DNA of 64,000 nt. Source: Paenibacillus bovis (GTDB lineage: Bacteria > Bacillota > Bacilli > Bacillales > Bacillaceae_C). This document shows positions 1 to 9,054 of this stretch, in pieces. The first letter of the stretch is position 1. The number at the start of each line of letters is the position of its first letter. The position numbers and the translations under genes were made by a program. Under the pieces are notes generated by a model. That model had not been told where the DNA came from, did not search any database, and saw nothing but the letters and a program-made list of their open reading frames with translations. The stretch spans positions 45,281 to 109,280 of the forward strand of contig VEFU01000007.1 in the NCBI GenBank assembly GCA_007679095.1, in the 5' to 3' direction.

Positions 1-1019
1 TTATTCATGATAGATGATAATATAGCAGCAATAAACCCCATACTAATCGTTGCAACAAATAAGCCTTGATCAGCAGTATACTGAATAATATCTGTAAGTA
101 CATTTGTTAAGCCAACATTTCTAAGTCCATAAACAACTACATACATTCCGATTGAAAAGAAGACGATTGACCATGGAGCTCCTTTTATGACGTACTTTGT
201 ATTTATCGCAGGTCTATTATGTGCTGCTATTAGAAATATGATGGCAATTATTCCAGCAATAACTGAAACTGGCACACGGAAAAATTCACTCGTGAAATAA
301 CCTATAAGTAAAATGGTTAGGACAAACCAAGATATACGAAACATCTTTTTATCTCTAATTGCGTCATTTGGTTTTTTCAATTGACTCATATCATAATCTT
401 TTGGAATACTCTTGCGGAAAAATAAATATAAAACAGTAATACTTGCTAATAAACTAAAAATATTAGGAACTATCATGCGAAAAGCATACTCAGCAAATCC
501 AATTCCAAAAAAATCAGCCGAAACTATATTAACGAGATTACTCACAACAAGTGGTAGCGAAGTTGTATCCGCAATAAATCCCGACGCCATGATAAATGGT
601 AGAATCATTTTTTCTTTAAAATGAAGTGTACGGACCATAGCAAGTACAATCGGTGTTAAAATAAGCGCAGCGCCATCATTAGCAAATAAACCGGCCACTA
701 GAGCACCTAAAATGATGACTAGCAAAAACATTTTTACACCACTGCCTGCTGCTATTCTTGCCATATGCAATGCAGCCCATTCAAAAAATCCAATTTCATC
801 TAAAATCAAACTAATAATGATTAATGCTACAAATGTAAGTGTTGCATTCCAAACGATACTAGTTACATCCATTACATCACTAAATGTAACTACATTAAAA
901 AGTAATGCTAGTAGTGCACCACCACATGCTGACCAACCTATTGATAAGCCCTTAGGCTGCCAAATAACAAAAATGAGTGTAACGATAAAAATCGTAATTG
1001 CCAAAAAAACGGACATCAT
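1..1019 (-). CDS. arsB: Arsenite/antimonite efflux permease ArsB (3' end outside window)
   Basis: The minus strand is open from an ATG at 1019 (a second ATG follows at 1016) to the window edge, about 339 codons of a family usually near 430 residues, so the C-terminus is missing. The translation is a chain of hydrophobic segments starting [17 protein letters not shown] and includes [11 protein letters not shown] and [18 protein letters not shown], which match the conserved loops of the ArsB/NhaD-type ion transporter superfamily. ArsB sits in the cytoplasmic membrane and exports arsenite or antimonite, alone or with an ArsA ATPase. An AAGGGG ribosome site lies just upstream. It follows arsR by 12 bases, so the two form one operon controlled by ArsR. 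No arsA or arsC is visible on this side. Confidence 0.9.
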   Translation of the reverse strand, partial: MMSVFLAITIFIVTLIFVIWQPKGLSIGWSACGGALLALLFNVVTFSDVMDVTSIVWNATLTFVALIIISLILDEIGFFEWAALHMARIAAGSGVKMFLLVIILGALVAGLFANDGAALILTPIVLAMVRTLHFKEKMILPFIMASGFIADTTSLPLVVSNLVNIVSADFFGIGFAEYAFRMIVPNIFSLLASITVLYLFFRKSIPKDYDMSQLKKPNDAIRDKKMFRISWFVLTILLIGYFTSEFFRVPVSVIAGIIAIIFLIAAHNRPAINTKYVIKGAPWSIVFFSIGMYVVVYGLRNVGLTNVLTDIIQYTADQGLFVATISMGFIAAILSSIMN

Positions 1020-1031
1020 TTTCCCCTTTTC

Positions 1032-1340
1032 CTAGTTGCATATACAACGATCTGATGATATATCTACTGAAGGCAAGAGATTTACAATATGTAAAATGAC
1101 AGGATACATTTCACTTTGCTTATTTAAAGAATAATAAACCCATCGCCCTCTTTTTTCTTCACTCGTTATTCCTGCATCCCGTAATTTTTTCATATGCTGA
1201 CTAACAGCAGGCTGACTCATGCCTAGAAACTCCATTAATTCACAAGCACAAAAGGAATCTTGAACTAAATAGGAGATTATTTTAAGTCTTGTTTCATCAC
1301 TGATAGCTTTTAATACTAAATCCATTTCTTTTATTTGCAC
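1032..1340 (-). CDS. arsR: ArsR-family metalloid-responsive repressor
   Basis: This 102-residue winged-helix protein has the usual size of the ArsR/SmtB family. The recognition region reads MSQPAVSQHMKKLRDAG (about residues 41-57). A Cys pair sits just before it in SFCACELMEF, the position of the arsenite-binding Cys pair (ELCVCDL) of classic ArsR proteins. Two more Cys lie at the extreme C-terminus (RCICN) and could add a third metal ligand. It is expected to repress arsRB until trivalent arsenic or antimony binds. The start is a GTG behind an AGGTGG ribosome site; an in-frame ATG five codons later is an alternative. An inverted repeat 17 bases upstream is a likely operator. Confidence 0.9.
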   Translation of the reverse strand: MQIKEMDLVLKAISDETRLKIISYLVQDSFCACELMEFLGMSQPAVSQHMKKLRDAGITSEEKRGRWVYYSLNKQSEMYPVILHIVNLLPSVDISSDRCICN

Positions 1341-1356
1341 TTCATCACCACCTAAT

Positions 1357-1378
1357 TACATAAGCAACCACTTATGTA
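1357..1378. promoter_or_regulatory. Probable ArsR operator (8-6-8 inverted repeat)
   Basis: The sequence TACATAAG, six bases, CTTATGTA is a perfect dyad with 8-bp arms, immediately upstream of the arsR start. ArsR/SmtB repressors bind AT-rich dyads of this kind over their own promoters. That ArsR binds here is inferred from position and symmetry. Confidence 0.65.
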
Positions 1379-1429
1379 TAATAACATATTTACATAGTAA
1401 TTTATATACTTATTTTTCACCTCACAACT

Positions 1430-1800
1430 CTGACAGTTGGATGATTTCCGCTTCAGGAGCTCGCTTTCCGCGGGCTTCGAAAAGCGAAAGGCGCTTGGGA
1501 CTTGAAAGAAGGCTAAATTCGCAACATCCTGTTGGCAGGCTCAAACAGCGACTTCCTGTCCTTCGCCTGCACTAGTACATCCGTGTACGTCGCAACGCCA
1601 TCTTGACCCGCATCGTGCGGGCCCGCGACAAGCAAATGTTCCAAGACAAAGAAAGGCGTTCTTTGCCTTTCATATCTCAGGTTATTTGACCTCGAGCCGA
1701 TAGCGCCTGCAGCTAGACAAGGTTCGGAAGCCTCCTCGGCGCTTTTTGCGCCTGTCTAGCTCAGGCTCCTAGCGGCTAGCGAACGCGACATTCCTTCCCC
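1430..1800. repeat. GC-rich structured intergenic repeat-like block, no gene
   Basis: This roughly 370-bp block is clearly richer in G+C than the AT-rich flanks and has no convincing reading frame. It holds several inverted repeats, for example AGCTAGACA near 1711 facing TGTCTAGCT near 1751, and repeated GCGCC and CGGCGC motifs. It contains the phrase GCTCGCTTTCCGCGGG, whose core GCTTTCCGCGGGC is shared with the repeats at 1949 and 40690. It looks like a dispersed Bacillaceae intergenic repeat, but no second full copy lies in this window. Confidence 0.45.
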
Positions 1801-1948
1801 TACAATCAACATAGTGTTACAGTTTAAAAAAATAAATATTAATATACAAACAAAGAATCGAGCATTATCATAAAGTTACAAGTGGGAAAAACATACAATT
1901 GAAAATGAACGATTTTACATTAATATTCATTGTTACTTTTTATATAAA

Positions 1949-2136
1949 GGCTCTGTTAAAGTTCATTGTTGTTATCAACTTAGTTGATTGTAGCGCATGT
2001 ACACGAGACTCCTGCGGGAACAGCACGAGCCGAAGATCCACTTGGCAAAGCGGTTTTCTTTGCCAAGTTAGCTGAGGCCGTGCCCGCGGAAAGCGATTGT
2101 ACAGGAGCGAAAATCAACAACAGAGTTTAACAGAAC
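1949..2136 (-). repeat. MITE-like dispersed repeat, copy 1
   Basis: The block begins GGCTCTGTTAAAGTTCATTG and ends with the inverse of a similar end (GTTCTGTTAAACTCTG read on the minus strand). It is a near-identical copy, in opposite orientation, of 40690-40868. Both carry an internal stem of TTGGCAAAG facing CTTTGCCAA and a GC-rich middle (CCGCGGAAAGCG). It has no coding capacity. No target duplication could be recognised around this copy. Confidence 0.75.
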
Positions 2137-2150
2137 TTATTTAATAATAA

Positions 2151-2192
2151 AAAACCAGTAGAGAAAACGTAGAAGTTTTCTATACTGGTTTC
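2151..2192 (-). terminator. Intrinsic terminator after ytpR
   Basis: On the minus strand AAACCAGTATAGAAAAC pairs with GTTTTCTCTACTGGTTT (one mismatch) around a six-base loop and is followed by TTTATT. It lies about 30 bases beyond the ytpR stop. Confidence 0.75.
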
Positions 2193-2223
2193 AGTTTATG
2201 AACTTATCAGTCAGTTTACGTTG

Positions 2224-2826
2224 TTAAAATTTGAATTCTTGTCCGACTTTATATTGTTCGTCTTCTAAAACTAAAATACCTTTCTCTTGTGGGGCATTTG
2301 GTAGTTCTAGTTCTCTCGCTGCGCAAATCATACCGCTAGATGGGACACCACGTAGTTCGGCATCCTTTATCACTAATCCGCTTGGCATTACTGCTCCTAC
2401 TTTCGCTACTACTACTTTTTGTCCTGCTTCGACATTAGGAGCACCACATACAATTTGTAACTCTTCTGTTCCTACATCGACAGTACACACACTTAATTTA
2501 TCTGCATTCGGGTGCTTCTCTTTTTCCTTCACATAGCCGACTACAAATTTAGGTGAAAAATCAGCTTCTAATTTTTCATCAATGCCATTTTGTTCAAGAG
2601 CTTTATTCAGTTTAGACACAATATCATCGTTTAATTCTACTACCCCATTTGCATCTAGTTGCACATAATTTGATGCATGAAAGATATTGAATCCACCTGT
2701 TTTATTTGTTTTTGCATCAAAAATACGAGCTACATCGCCTTTTCGTTCAAAAGTTTTATTTTCAACTTCATTTATAGTAATTAAAATTACATCCCCGATA
2801 CCATTTCGATTATAGAATACGTTCAT
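2224..2826 (-). CDS. ytpR: YtpR, tRNA-binding-domain protein
   Basis: This 200-residue protein has a C-terminal EMAP/Arc1p-like tRNA-binding OB-fold (about residues 90-198), recognisable in [38 protein letters not shown] and [18 protein letters not shown]. The same fold forms the N-terminus of the bacterial phenylalanyl-tRNA synthetase beta chain, but the synthetase core is absent. The N-terminal 90 residues match the free-standing YtpR family of Firmicutes, whose cellular role is not settled. The start ATG overlaps the stop of ytpQ (TAATG), so translation is probably coupled. This is the last gene of the ytpP-ytpQ-ytpR series, as in B. subtilis. Confidence 0.9.
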   Translation of the reverse strand: MNVFYNRNGIGDVILITINEVENKTFERKGDVARIFDAKTNKTGGFNIFHASNYVQLDANGVVELNDDIVSKLNKALEQNGIDEKLEADFSPKFVVGYVKEKEKHPNADKLSVCTVDVGTEELQIVCGAPNVEAGQKVVVAKVGAVMPSGLVIKDAELRGVPSSGMICAARELELPNAPQEKGILVLEDEQYKVGQEFKF

Positions 2827-3641
2827 TATTTATCTTCCTTTCCTGTTTCTCTTGTGCGATTTTTCCCCAGTATAAAAATAGGTTCAAGCTTTCCATTTTC
2901 ATAAATGAAAGATAGAGCCGTAATTGGCACATGTCCTGAAGTAAAAAAGCTCATTGTCATTTGCGCTAAAACATCATAACCTGTACCATTACGAATGTCA
3001 GCTATTATTAGAACATCTTGATGTGGAACAGCAACAGCCATTTCCCCTTTTATTGTTTCGGCTTTTTCTTCCAGAAACTTTTCATTTAGAATTCGGCTAG
3101 CATCATATCCATCATTTGTATTTAAAAAGTAAAAATCATTTCCGGCAACTGTATCTTTTTTCATTTTTGTAGATAAAGATCTCACATTAAAACGTGCAAT
3201 TTCTCGTATATTTGTTGGATCTAATCCTTCTTTTTCAATTAAGTTATCATCTATTAGACGATATGTATTACCAAGATCAAGAGCATAGTATATTCTTGTT
3301 TCTGCCGTATGTTCATCGGTCATAAACTTTACATCATCCTCTGAACTCGTTGGAAATGAAGTGGATCTAATAACAGGATATATTTTTTTCTCGCTTCCTG
3401 AAATAGCATGTTCCTTCCCCATAACATTAAGTGCATTTTCAACATAATACACTACTTCGTCTATAGCTTTTTCTTTTTGTTCATGCCATTTTGCTACAAT
3501 TCCGGAAAGCGCAACGACAGTCCCTTTCCCTGTTTCTTCATTTTCAATCCGCAAACTTTCTTTGTCGCGGTCATATGTAAAAGTACGTCCTGGTTTTGCT
3601 AGACGTTTCTCTAGTTCTCTTCGTAATTTACTTTCATTCAT
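2826..3641 (-). CDS. ytpQ: YtpQ, DUF1444 family protein
   Basis: This 271-residue soluble protein begins [19 protein letters not shown]. The ATG at 3641 is preferred because AAGGAGGGG lies about 10 bases upstream; the frame stays open for 29 further codons, but that would read through the ribosome site. Size and neighbours match B. subtilis YtpQ (DUF1444), a cytoplasmic protein of unknown function. No catalytic motif or membrane segment is visible. The terminator after ytpP lies just upstream, so ytpQ-ytpR may have their own promoter or depend on read-through. Confidence 0.88.
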   Translation of the reverse strand: MNESKLRRELEKRLAKPGRTFTYDRDKESLRIENEETGKGTVVALSGIVAKWHEQKEKAIDEVVYYVENALNVMGKEHAISGSEKKIYPVIRSTSFPTSSEDDVKFMTDEHTAETRIYYALDLGNTYRLIDDNLIEKEGLDPTNIREIARFNVRSLSTKMKKDTVAGNDFYFLNTNDGYDASRILNEKFLEEKAETIKGEMAVAVPHQDVLIIADIRNGTGYDVLAQMTMSFFTSGHVPITALSFIYENGKLEPIFILGKNRTRETGKEDK

Positions 3642-3705
3642 TTTATTCACCCCTCCTTGGGCACAATTACATACATTCCATTTTACACGATTCATCATTA
3701 ATCCA

Positions 3706-3742
3706 CAAAAAAATAAAACCTCCACCAACTCGGCAGAGGTTT
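3706..3742 (-). terminator. Terminator between ytpP and ytpQ
   Basis: The minus strand reads AAACCTCTGCC, loop GAGTT, GGTGGAGGTTT, an 11-bp stem with two G-T pairs, followed by TTTATTTTTTT. It starts about 10 bases past the ytpP stop. Confidence 0.8.
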
Positions 3743-3751
3743 CGAAACGTA

Positions 3752-4069
3752 TTAATTTGCTAAGCCATTAATAAATTCTTCAATTTCTTCTTGCGTTTTA
3801 CGATCTTTACTTACAAAACGACCTGCTTCTTCCCCATTGTGGTAAGCGATGAAACTCGGTATCCCAAAAATATCTAATTCGCTGCATAAATCGATGAACT
3901 CATCACGATCTACAAGGATAAAATTATATTCCGGATAGTCTGCTTCTATTCTTGGTAAGAATGGCTCAATGAATCTGCAATCTCCACACCAATCAGCAGA
4001 AAACATAAAAATTGTTCTTTCTTCTTTCTTTAATTCTTGAAACTGCTCGACAGACTGTAACTTTTCCAT
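3752..4069 (-). CDS. ytpP: YtpP, thioredoxin-like protein
   Basis: This 105-residue protein has a full thioredoxin fold length. The active-site motif is WCGDC (about residues 27-31) instead of the classical WCGPC, with a cis-Pro region [18 protein letters not shown]. The Asp between the Cys residues is typical of the YtpP family, which is thought to act in thiol-disulfide exchange in the cytoplasm; recent work links YtpP to bacillithiol-related reduction. There is no signal peptide. GGAGGA lies upstream of the ATG. Confidence 0.9.
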   Translation of the reverse strand: MEKLQSVEQFQELKKEERTIFMFSADWCGDCRFIEPFLPRIEADYPEYNFILVDRDEFIDLCSELDIFGIPSFIAYHNGEEAGRFVSKDRKTQEEIEEFINGLAN

Positions 4070-4150
4070 TATGATTCCTCCTGTATTTAAAGCTTCTACT
4101 TTTTATCATACTTATCATAGCAAAAGGAGAAATAAGTACAACAACAATTT

Positions 4151-4687
4151 TTAATTATCTGTAGATTCTTCTTCATTTTCGATAAAAGAAGTAGAGGCTA
4201 CAATCTCCATTAATAATTTGGCATCTTCTGCTACATTCTTTAAAGCAGATTTAGTAGAGGCTTTCACCCCACCAATCCCAACTGTAACAATATATTCATC
4301 TTCCTCATTAGAATTATTTATAATAATAAATCCATATCGATTATCGTCTTCAAAAGATTTCTCACCAATAACTTTGTCAGGAGCAGCAATTAGTCCATTA
4401 TATAATGCTTTACTTGTTGCTTTTTCAAATTGATTATAAAAAAGGATAATCGGCTCTTCCCCATGTTCTAGAAAGATATTATTTGCTGTTTCCTTTTCTA
4501 TTTTACTATCGGAAGGGAGATGAAAAGAAATCGATTGAACTTCTTTATTTGCTTCTTTAGGCTTTGCTTTAAAAGCTTGTTCCACATTTTCTATAGCTTT
4601 TTCTTTTTGTTCTTCTATCGTTGTACCACAAGCTACAAGAATTGGAACAATCATGAGGAGAATCAAGCTTAGGGTGACTTTTTTCAC
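4151..4687 (-). CDS. Putative lipoprotein of unknown function
   Basis: This 178-residue protein starts with a charged MKKVTLSLILLMIVPILVACGTT segment, a signal peptide ending in a lipobox (LVAC), so it should be anchored outside the membrane through Cys. The mature part is charged and mostly hydrophilic (EEQKEKAIENVEQAFKAKPK), with a later region rich in beta-type residues (RYGFIIINNSN, EYIVTVGIGG). The GTG at 4687 is preferred because AAAGGAGG lies seven bases upstream; the frame is open nine codons further. I do not recognise a named family. Confidence 0.8.
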   Translation of the reverse strand: MKKVTLSLILLMIVPILVACGTTIEEQKEKAIENVEQAFKAKPKEANKEVQSISFHLPSDSKIEKETANNIFLEHGEEPIILFYNQFEKATSKALYNGLIAAPDKVIGEKSFEDDNRYGFIIINNSNEEDEYIVTVGIGGVKASTKSALKNVAEDAKLLMEIVASTSFIENEEESTDN

Positions 4688-4816
4688 ATTCATTCCTCCT
4701 TTACTACAGGACATATAGTACTATCATACTACTGAAAAAAATAATTTTACAACCCTTATCTTATTTTTTCTATACTAATCATAATAATGGAAGAATTACA
4801 AATCACAAATAATTGA

Positions 4817-5335
4817 TTAGTTATCTTTTGAATACTGTCTCTGACCAATTAACAGTTTACATATATGAGTAAACATCTCCGTCCTGTCAATTAGTCCATT
4901 TGTGAAAATACCAATAGCCCCTTCGTTTGATCGAATATTTTCACGTTTGCAATACTCTTCCATTACATTTCCTAAGACTTGTCCATTTCTGAGCTTGGAA
5001 GCAATAATTTCAGGTAATTTAATTCTTGCACCACCAGATAAAATAGTTTCCTTTCCTTTTTCAGCTAGCGCGCCATAATTAATTAAATAGAGTCCATAGG
5101 AGGTTTCCGTCACTCCACCTTCTAAACCAAATGCCATTTCTACATCGGCTTGCAGTAGACAATATTCTGCTCGATTTACAGCCCCTCTCATCGTTTCCTC
5201 ATCCGAAAAAGGCATATCACTCACACTTGATGGTGCATCAATTGGAAACAATGTATGAATGAGTTCAGCACTATCTAGTGCAAGTTTAGCAGCATTAATT
5301 TTCGCTTTGTTTTTGGACCCAATTGCAATATTCAC
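4817..5335 (-). CDS. DUF84-family inosine/xanthosine triphosphatase-like protein
   Basis: This 172-residue protein begins with GSKNKAKINAAKLAL, the nucleotide-binding signature of the YjjX/DUF84 group within the ITPase-like fold, and has FGLEGGVTE and NEGAIGIFTNGLIDR further on. E. coli YjjX hydrolyses ITP and XTP and so cleans damaged nucleotides from the pool; the same role is likely here but inferred. The start is GTG behind AAAGGAGC. It stands alone on the minus strand downstream of the M42 peptidase terminator. Confidence 0.85.
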   Translation of the reverse strand: MNIAIGSKNKAKINAAKLALDSAELIHTLFPIDAPSSVSDMPFSDEETMRGAVNRAEYCLLQADVEMAFGLEGGVTETSYGLYLINYGALAEKGKETILSGGARIKLPEIIASKLRNGQVLGNVMEEYCKRENIRSNEGAIGIFTNGLIDRTEMFTHICKLLIGQRQYSKDN

Positions 5336-5371
5336 TAGGAGCTGCTCCTTTCCATTCCAACAATAGAAATA

Positions 5372-5402
5372 GAGACGATAGATTATCCATCGCCTCTATA
5401 GC
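5372..5402 (-). terminator. Terminator after the M42 peptidase gene
   Basis: The minus strand reads AGAGGCGAT facing ATCGTCTCT around a short AT-rich loop, followed by ATTTCTATTG. The stem contains one G-T pair, and the T tract is modest. Confidence 0.6.
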
Positions 5403-5411
5403 ATTCCACTA

Positions 5412-6482
5412 CTATTTTTGAATAATCTCATTTATAGTTGTTTTGTCACAAGCTTTTACTAATTTCACAATTAATTCTTTTGCTGCTGCGTAATCATCCA
5501 CATGAACAATAGAAGCATGTGTATGTATGTAACGTGAACAAATTCCAATTACTCCACTTGGAACTCCTTCATTCGATACATGTACTCGCCCTGCGTCTGT
5601 ACCACCTTGAGACACAAAGTATTGATATGGAATACGATTGGATTCTGCCGTATCAAGGATAAATTCACGCATTCCTTTATGTGTCACCATCGAGCGATCA
5701 AATATTCGGAGGAGTGCCCCTTTCCCAAGTTGACCAAATTCGTTTTTATCTCCTGACATATCATTTGCAGGACTTGCATCCAACGCAAAGAAAATATCTG
5801 GTTTTATCATATTTGCCGCAGTAGCTGCTCCTCTAAGACCAACTTCCTCTTGAACTGTGGCTCCAGAGTAAAGGATATTTGGTATATCGCTTCCTTGTAG
5901 TTCTTTTAATAACTCAATGGATAATCCACACCCATATCGATTATCCCAAGCTTTTGCCATAATTTTCTTTGGATTTGCCATTGGTGTAAAAGGACATACA
6001 GGTACAATCTGTTGCCCAGGTTTAATCCCTATTTTTTTTGCATCACTAAGATCATCAGCACCAATATCAATTAACATATTTTTAACATCCATTGGTTTTT
6101 TCCGTTGATTATCACTTAATAAATGCGGTGGTATGGACCCAATAACACCAGGTACTTTCCCGTTATCTGTAATAATTTCTACTCTTTGTGCTAGCAGTAC
6201 TTGACTCCACCAGCCACCTAAGGTTTGAAAACGAATCATTCCGTTTTCTGTAATATCTGTCACCATAAAGCCAACTTCATCCATATGACCTGCAACCATA
6301 ACAGTTGGTCCATCTTCATTACCACGTTTTATACCAAAAATCCCACCGAGGCGATCCTGCACGATTTCATCCGCATATTTCGCTAATTGTTCACGCATAA
6401 ATCTTCTTACTGCATGTTCATTTCCCGGTGTTCCAGGAAGTTCGGTAAGGGTTTTAAACAATTCCATTGTTTCATTATTCAT
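5412..6482 (-). CDS. ytoP: M42-family glutamyl/aminopeptidase YtoP
   Basis: The protein has about 356 residues. The metal ligands and catalytic residues of the M42/DAPEP family are visible: His and Asp in [11 protein letters not shown], Asp in the bridging region around [10 protein letters not shown], the Glu pair in QEEVGLRGA, Asp in [10 protein letters not shown], and the C-terminal GGTDAGRVH and [10 protein letters not shown]. These are cytoplasmic dimetal peptidases that form large tetrahedral shells and remove N-terminal residues from peptides. AGGAGG precedes two adjacent ATGs; the second (6482) has the better spacing. The gene order ytoP next to divergent ytzB is that of B. subtilis. 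Confidence 0.9.
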   Translation of the reverse strand: MNNETMELFKTLTELPGTPGNEHAVRRFMREQLAKYADEIVQDRLGGIFGIKRGNEDGPTVMVAGHMDEVGFMVTDITENGMIRFQTLGGWWSQVLLAQRVEIITDNGKVPGVIGSIPPHLLSDNQRKKPMDVKNMLIDIGADDLSDAKKIGIKPGQQIVPVCPFTPMANPKKIMAKAWDNRYGCGLSIELLKELQGSDIPNILYSGATVQEEVGLRGAATAANMIKPDIFFALDASPANDMSGDKNEFGQLGKGALLRIFDRSMVTHKGMREFILDTAESNRIPYQYFVSQGGTDAGRVHVSNEGVPSGVIGICSRYIHTHASIVHVDDYAAAKELIVKLVKACDKTTINEIIQK

Positions 6483-6601
6483 CATCTGTCCTCCTGAATT
6501 ATATCGAAATCTTATGACACTAACTCATATTTTACAGAATTCCCTACTTAGACGCCATTAATATTACTTCGTAACTCGTAATAATTAAACTATCGTAGTT
6601 G

Positions 6602-6620
6602 GTATACAATTATTGTATAC
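6602..6620. promoter_or_regulatory. Perfect 8-3-8 palindrome upstream of ytzB
   Basis: GTATACAA, TTA, TTGTATAC is a perfect dyad 33 bases before the TTG start, in the zone where the promoter should lie. It could be an operator for an unknown repressor. AT-rich promoter DNA can give such dyads by chance, but an 8-bp perfect match is uncommon. Confidence 0.45.
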
Positions 6621-6652
6621 TGATATTATGTAAATTTGCGGAGGTGTATTGC

Positions 6653-6964
6653 TTGAATTGGAAAACATTTGTTATTGGGACAGCTACAGGTATTATTGGT
6701 GGCTATCTTGTAAGTAAAAGTATTCAAGACCAAATGCCGATTCCAGGTGAAAAGGTGTTGGCAAGTGTAAAGCGTGCATTTAAGAAAGAAGGTAGTATTG
6801 ATGGTTCTTGGCTACAAATGAAACCTGAAAATTATTCCAAGTATGCATTACATACAAAGGTTTATCGTGGTGGAATCATGCGCACAGTAAATGGAGAACG
6901 CCAACAATTTGAATTTATTGCAGATGCATATACAGGAAGCGTCATTGATATTTATCCCATATGA
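6653..6964 (+). CDS. ytzB: YtzB-like small membrane-anchored PepSY protein
   Basis: This is a protein of about 103 residues. The TTG start is chosen because GCGGAGGTG lies six bases upstream; the frame is open 18 codons earlier without a ribosome site. The N-terminus LNWKTFVIGTATGIIGGYLVS is a single membrane segment. The remainder (HTKVYRGGIMRTVNGERQQFEFIADAYTG then SVIDIYPI) has the pattern of a PepSY domain, a fold often linked to regulation of peptidases outside the membrane. It is divergent from the M42 peptidase gene as in B. subtilis. Confidence 0.8.
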   Translation: MNWKTFVIGTATGIIGGYLVSKSIQDQMPIPGEKVLASVKRAFKKEGSIDGSWLQMKPENYSKYALHTKVYRGGIMRTVNGERQQFEFIADAYTGSVIDIYPI

Positions 6965-7079
6965 GAGTGAAAGCAATAAATTTAACTATAAAGCTTGTTT
7001 AATCCGCAACGGAAACTAAGTGTATTTCCGTTGCGTTATTATTTCCAATAGCCTTTCATTTCTTCTTATCTAAATGGAA

Positions 7080-7928
7080 TTACTCTATTCTTTCCCTCAT
7101 TACTGAAGCAATAATACTTCCTTCTTCATCCCATTTTATGGCTCTATAGTGAGCGTCATGATAAAAAATGAACCAATCCTGAGCTTGCATTGTCTCCGTT
7201 ACCCATTTCTGCTTGTTACGAATTGAGTCCATTGGATAATCGTCATATGCTAGTACCCAAAGTACATTTTGATGTGCATGTGTTGGCATTAAATCCCCCA
7301 TATGAACTACTCTTTCCCCAGCGCTTTCAATTACAATCAAGGAATGCCCCGCACTATGACCACCAGTGTGAACCATTTTTATTGTATCCTCAATGATTAA
7401 CTCATTTTTAAACGTTACCATTTGTTCCTCAATACATTTCCAGTTTTCTTCCCAATATGTATTACGTGATCGTATATTTGGATTACGCATTTCATTCCAT
7501 TCCACTTCAGATGTGTAAATAATTGCATTAGGAAAAACAGATTGATAACCATTATTCGAAGGTGTAGTTAAACCACATGCATGATCAAAATGGAGGTGAG
7601 TCATACAAATGATATCAATATCTATAGGCTTAAGACCGAGACGTGCTAACGATGTATTGATGGAAGACTCTTCCGTCACACCAAAATTCCGCTTTTGTTT
7701 ATCGGTTAATTTACCGTTCCCTATTCCAGATTCAATTAATACATGTTTCCCATTCACGTTTAAGTATATGGGATCTGTGCGTAGTTCAATTTGATTTTTC
7801 TCATTTACAGGATATTTACGAGACCAAAGCGGCTTTGGGACAACTCCAAACATGGCACCACCGTCCATATGTGTAACACCACCATTAAGCCAAGTCAAGG
7901 TAATTTCTCCAATTTTTAATGTCTCCAT
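7080..7928 (-). CDS. ytnP: YtnP-type metallo-beta-lactamase-fold lactonase
   Basis: This 282-residue protein has the HxHxDH metal motif in [10 protein letters not shown] (about residues 110-119), followed by [21 protein letters not shown] and a C-terminal YHDAHY, the full ligand set of the dinuclear zinc metallo-beta-lactamase fold. B. subtilis YtnP is a quorum-quenching lactonase of this group; acyl-homoserine lactone or another lactone is therefore a plausible substrate, but the specificity cannot be read from sequence. No signal peptide is present. It lies next to trmB, as in B. subtilis. Confidence 0.88.
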   Translation of the reverse strand: METLKIGEITLTWLNGGVTHMDGGAMFGVVPKPLWSRKYPVNEKNQIELRTDPIYLNVNGKHVLIESGIGNGKLTDKQKRNFGVTEESSINTSLARLGLKPIDIDIICMTHLHFDHACGLTTPSNNGYQSVFPNAIIYTSEVEWNEMRNPNIRSRNTYWEENWKCIEEQMVTFKNELIIEDTIKMVHTGGHSAGHSLIVIESAGERVVHMGDLMPTHAHQNVLWVLAYDDYPMDSIRNKQKWVTETMQAQDWFIFYHDAHYRAIKWDEEGSIIASVMRERIE

Positions 7929-7967
7929 ATCGTCGCCTCGATTCTTTTTGTCTTCATTTTAACAAAA

Positions 7968-7993
7968 AAACCACTGAAATTAATCAGTGGTTA
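7968..7993 (-). terminator. Terminator at the end of trmB
   Basis: The minus strand reads AACCACTGA, loop, TCAGTGGTT, followed by TTTTTT. The stem overlaps the trmB stop codon region. Confidence 0.75.
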
Positions 7994-8637
7994 GATCTAT
8001 TTTTATATTGTACTTCGCAGCGATAAATTGGGTGCCCCATACTTGAGAACTTTTCTTCATATTCTGTCATAATATTGCCTTCAAAATCACTATTGTGTAA
8101 ATCAAGACTGACAAATTTCAATAATAATCCGTATTTTGAAAAACTCATTAATGAATATTCAAATAGCCCGCGATTATCTGTCTTAAAATGAATCTCCCCT
8201 TCGTCAATTAACACTTCTTCATAAATTCTCAAAAATGATTCATATGTTAACCGACGTTTTTCATGACGGTTTTTAGGCCATGGATCAGAGAAGTTCAAAT
8301 ACACACGGGATACATCACCTTTTTCGAAAAATTCTCGTAGGTCTTCCCCATTCGTGTGTAAAAGCTTTACATTAGGTAGTTCTGCTTCGATTAATCGATC
8401 TAGGGCAGTTACAATGACACTTTCTTGCAGTTCAATTCCAATATAATTTATTTCCGGGTTCATACGAGCCATCTCTGTGACAAACTGTCCTTTACCTGTA
8501 CCCACTTCTATATGGATTGGATTTTTATTATCAAATAATAAATTCCATTTACCTCTATAATTTTCAGGATTTGGTACTATATATTGAGGATAATTTTGAA
8601 TTTTTTCCTTCGCCCATGGTTTATGTCTTAAACGCAT
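7984..8637 (-). CDS. trmB: tRNA (guanine-N7-)-methyltransferase
   Basis: This 217-residue protein starts [13 protein letters not shown], the typical start of Bacillus TrmB; the ATG at 8637 has GAGGTG seven bases upstream, which would be inside the protein if the earlier in-frame ATG were used. The SAM-binding motif EVGTGKGQF and the family signature [16 protein letters not shown] are present. The enzyme places m7G at position 46 of many tRNAs using S-adenosylmethionine. It acts in the cytoplasm. Confidence 0.96.
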   Translation of the reverse strand: MRLRHKPWAKEKIQNYPQYIVPNPENYRGKWNLLFDNKNPIHIEVGTGKGQFVTEMARMNPEINYIGIELQESVIVTALDRLIEAELPNVKLLHTNGEDLREFFEKGDVSRVYLNFSDPWPKNRHEKRRLTYESFLRIYEEVLIDEGEIHFKTDNRGLFEYSLMSFSKYGLLLKFVSLDLHNSDFEGNIMTEYEEKFSSMGHPIYRCEVQYKNRSNH

Positions 8638-8742
8638 TTCATTACACCTCATTACCAGATTTTACATTTAAATAACGTATAAAGATGATAGTTCCTGAGT
8701 AAACTACCTTCGATTGTATCAACGTATGAAAGGGAGTTTACT

Positions 8743-9021
8743 ATGTCATTAAACCATCAAGATCAAGTTAATTTATTACAAGATATATTAGTGAATCATC
8801 TTGAGGATTGTTGTGGTTCTGTTTCCGAATGTGAACAACTAGGGAGGTTGGTTAAGTCACTCCTCACGAATAGTGCTGTTCCTAGCGAAATGCAACCTGT
8901 TCTTGAAGATATTTATAACTATTGTCAATCCGGAAAAAACTCCCCTGATTTAGAAAATCATATAAATACCCACCAGGACGAACTATCCCAGTGGGTAGGA
9001 CAAATTAATAGTTTTTCATAA
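8743..9021 (+). CDS. ytzH: YtzH-like protein
   Basis: This 92-residue acidic, helical protein (MSLNHQDQVNLLQDILVNHLEDCCGSVSECEQL) matches the YtzH family by length and by its place between trmB and the kinase-like ytmP. It contains three Cys near the N-terminus (CC and SECEQ). The function is unknown. An AAGGGAG ribosome site precedes the ATG. Confidence 0.8.
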   Translation: MSLNHQDQVNLLQDILVNHLEDCCGSVSECEQLGRLVKSLLTNSAVPSEMQPVLEDIYNYCQSGKNSPDLENHINTHQDELSQWVGQINSFS

Positions 9022-9025
9022 ATAT

Positions 9026-9052
9026 TGGAGGGTGCACAAGCACTCTCCCAAG
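9026..9052. terminator. Bidirectional terminator ytzH/ytmP
   Basis: TTGGAGGGTGC, ACAA, GCACTCTCCCAA forms a long stem with one mismatch between the converging 3' ends of ytzH and ytmP, followed on the plus strand by GTTTTAATT. Confidence 0.7.
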
Positions 9053-9054
9053 TT

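Noticed and set aside
712..1035. Plus-strand frames at 412-624 and 712-1035
   Set aside because: They lie opposite arsB, whose minus-strand translation is clearly a transporter.
3641..3728. 29-residue N-terminal extension of YtpQ
   Set aside because: It would contain the strong AAGGAGGGG site and a stretch with no similarity to the family start.
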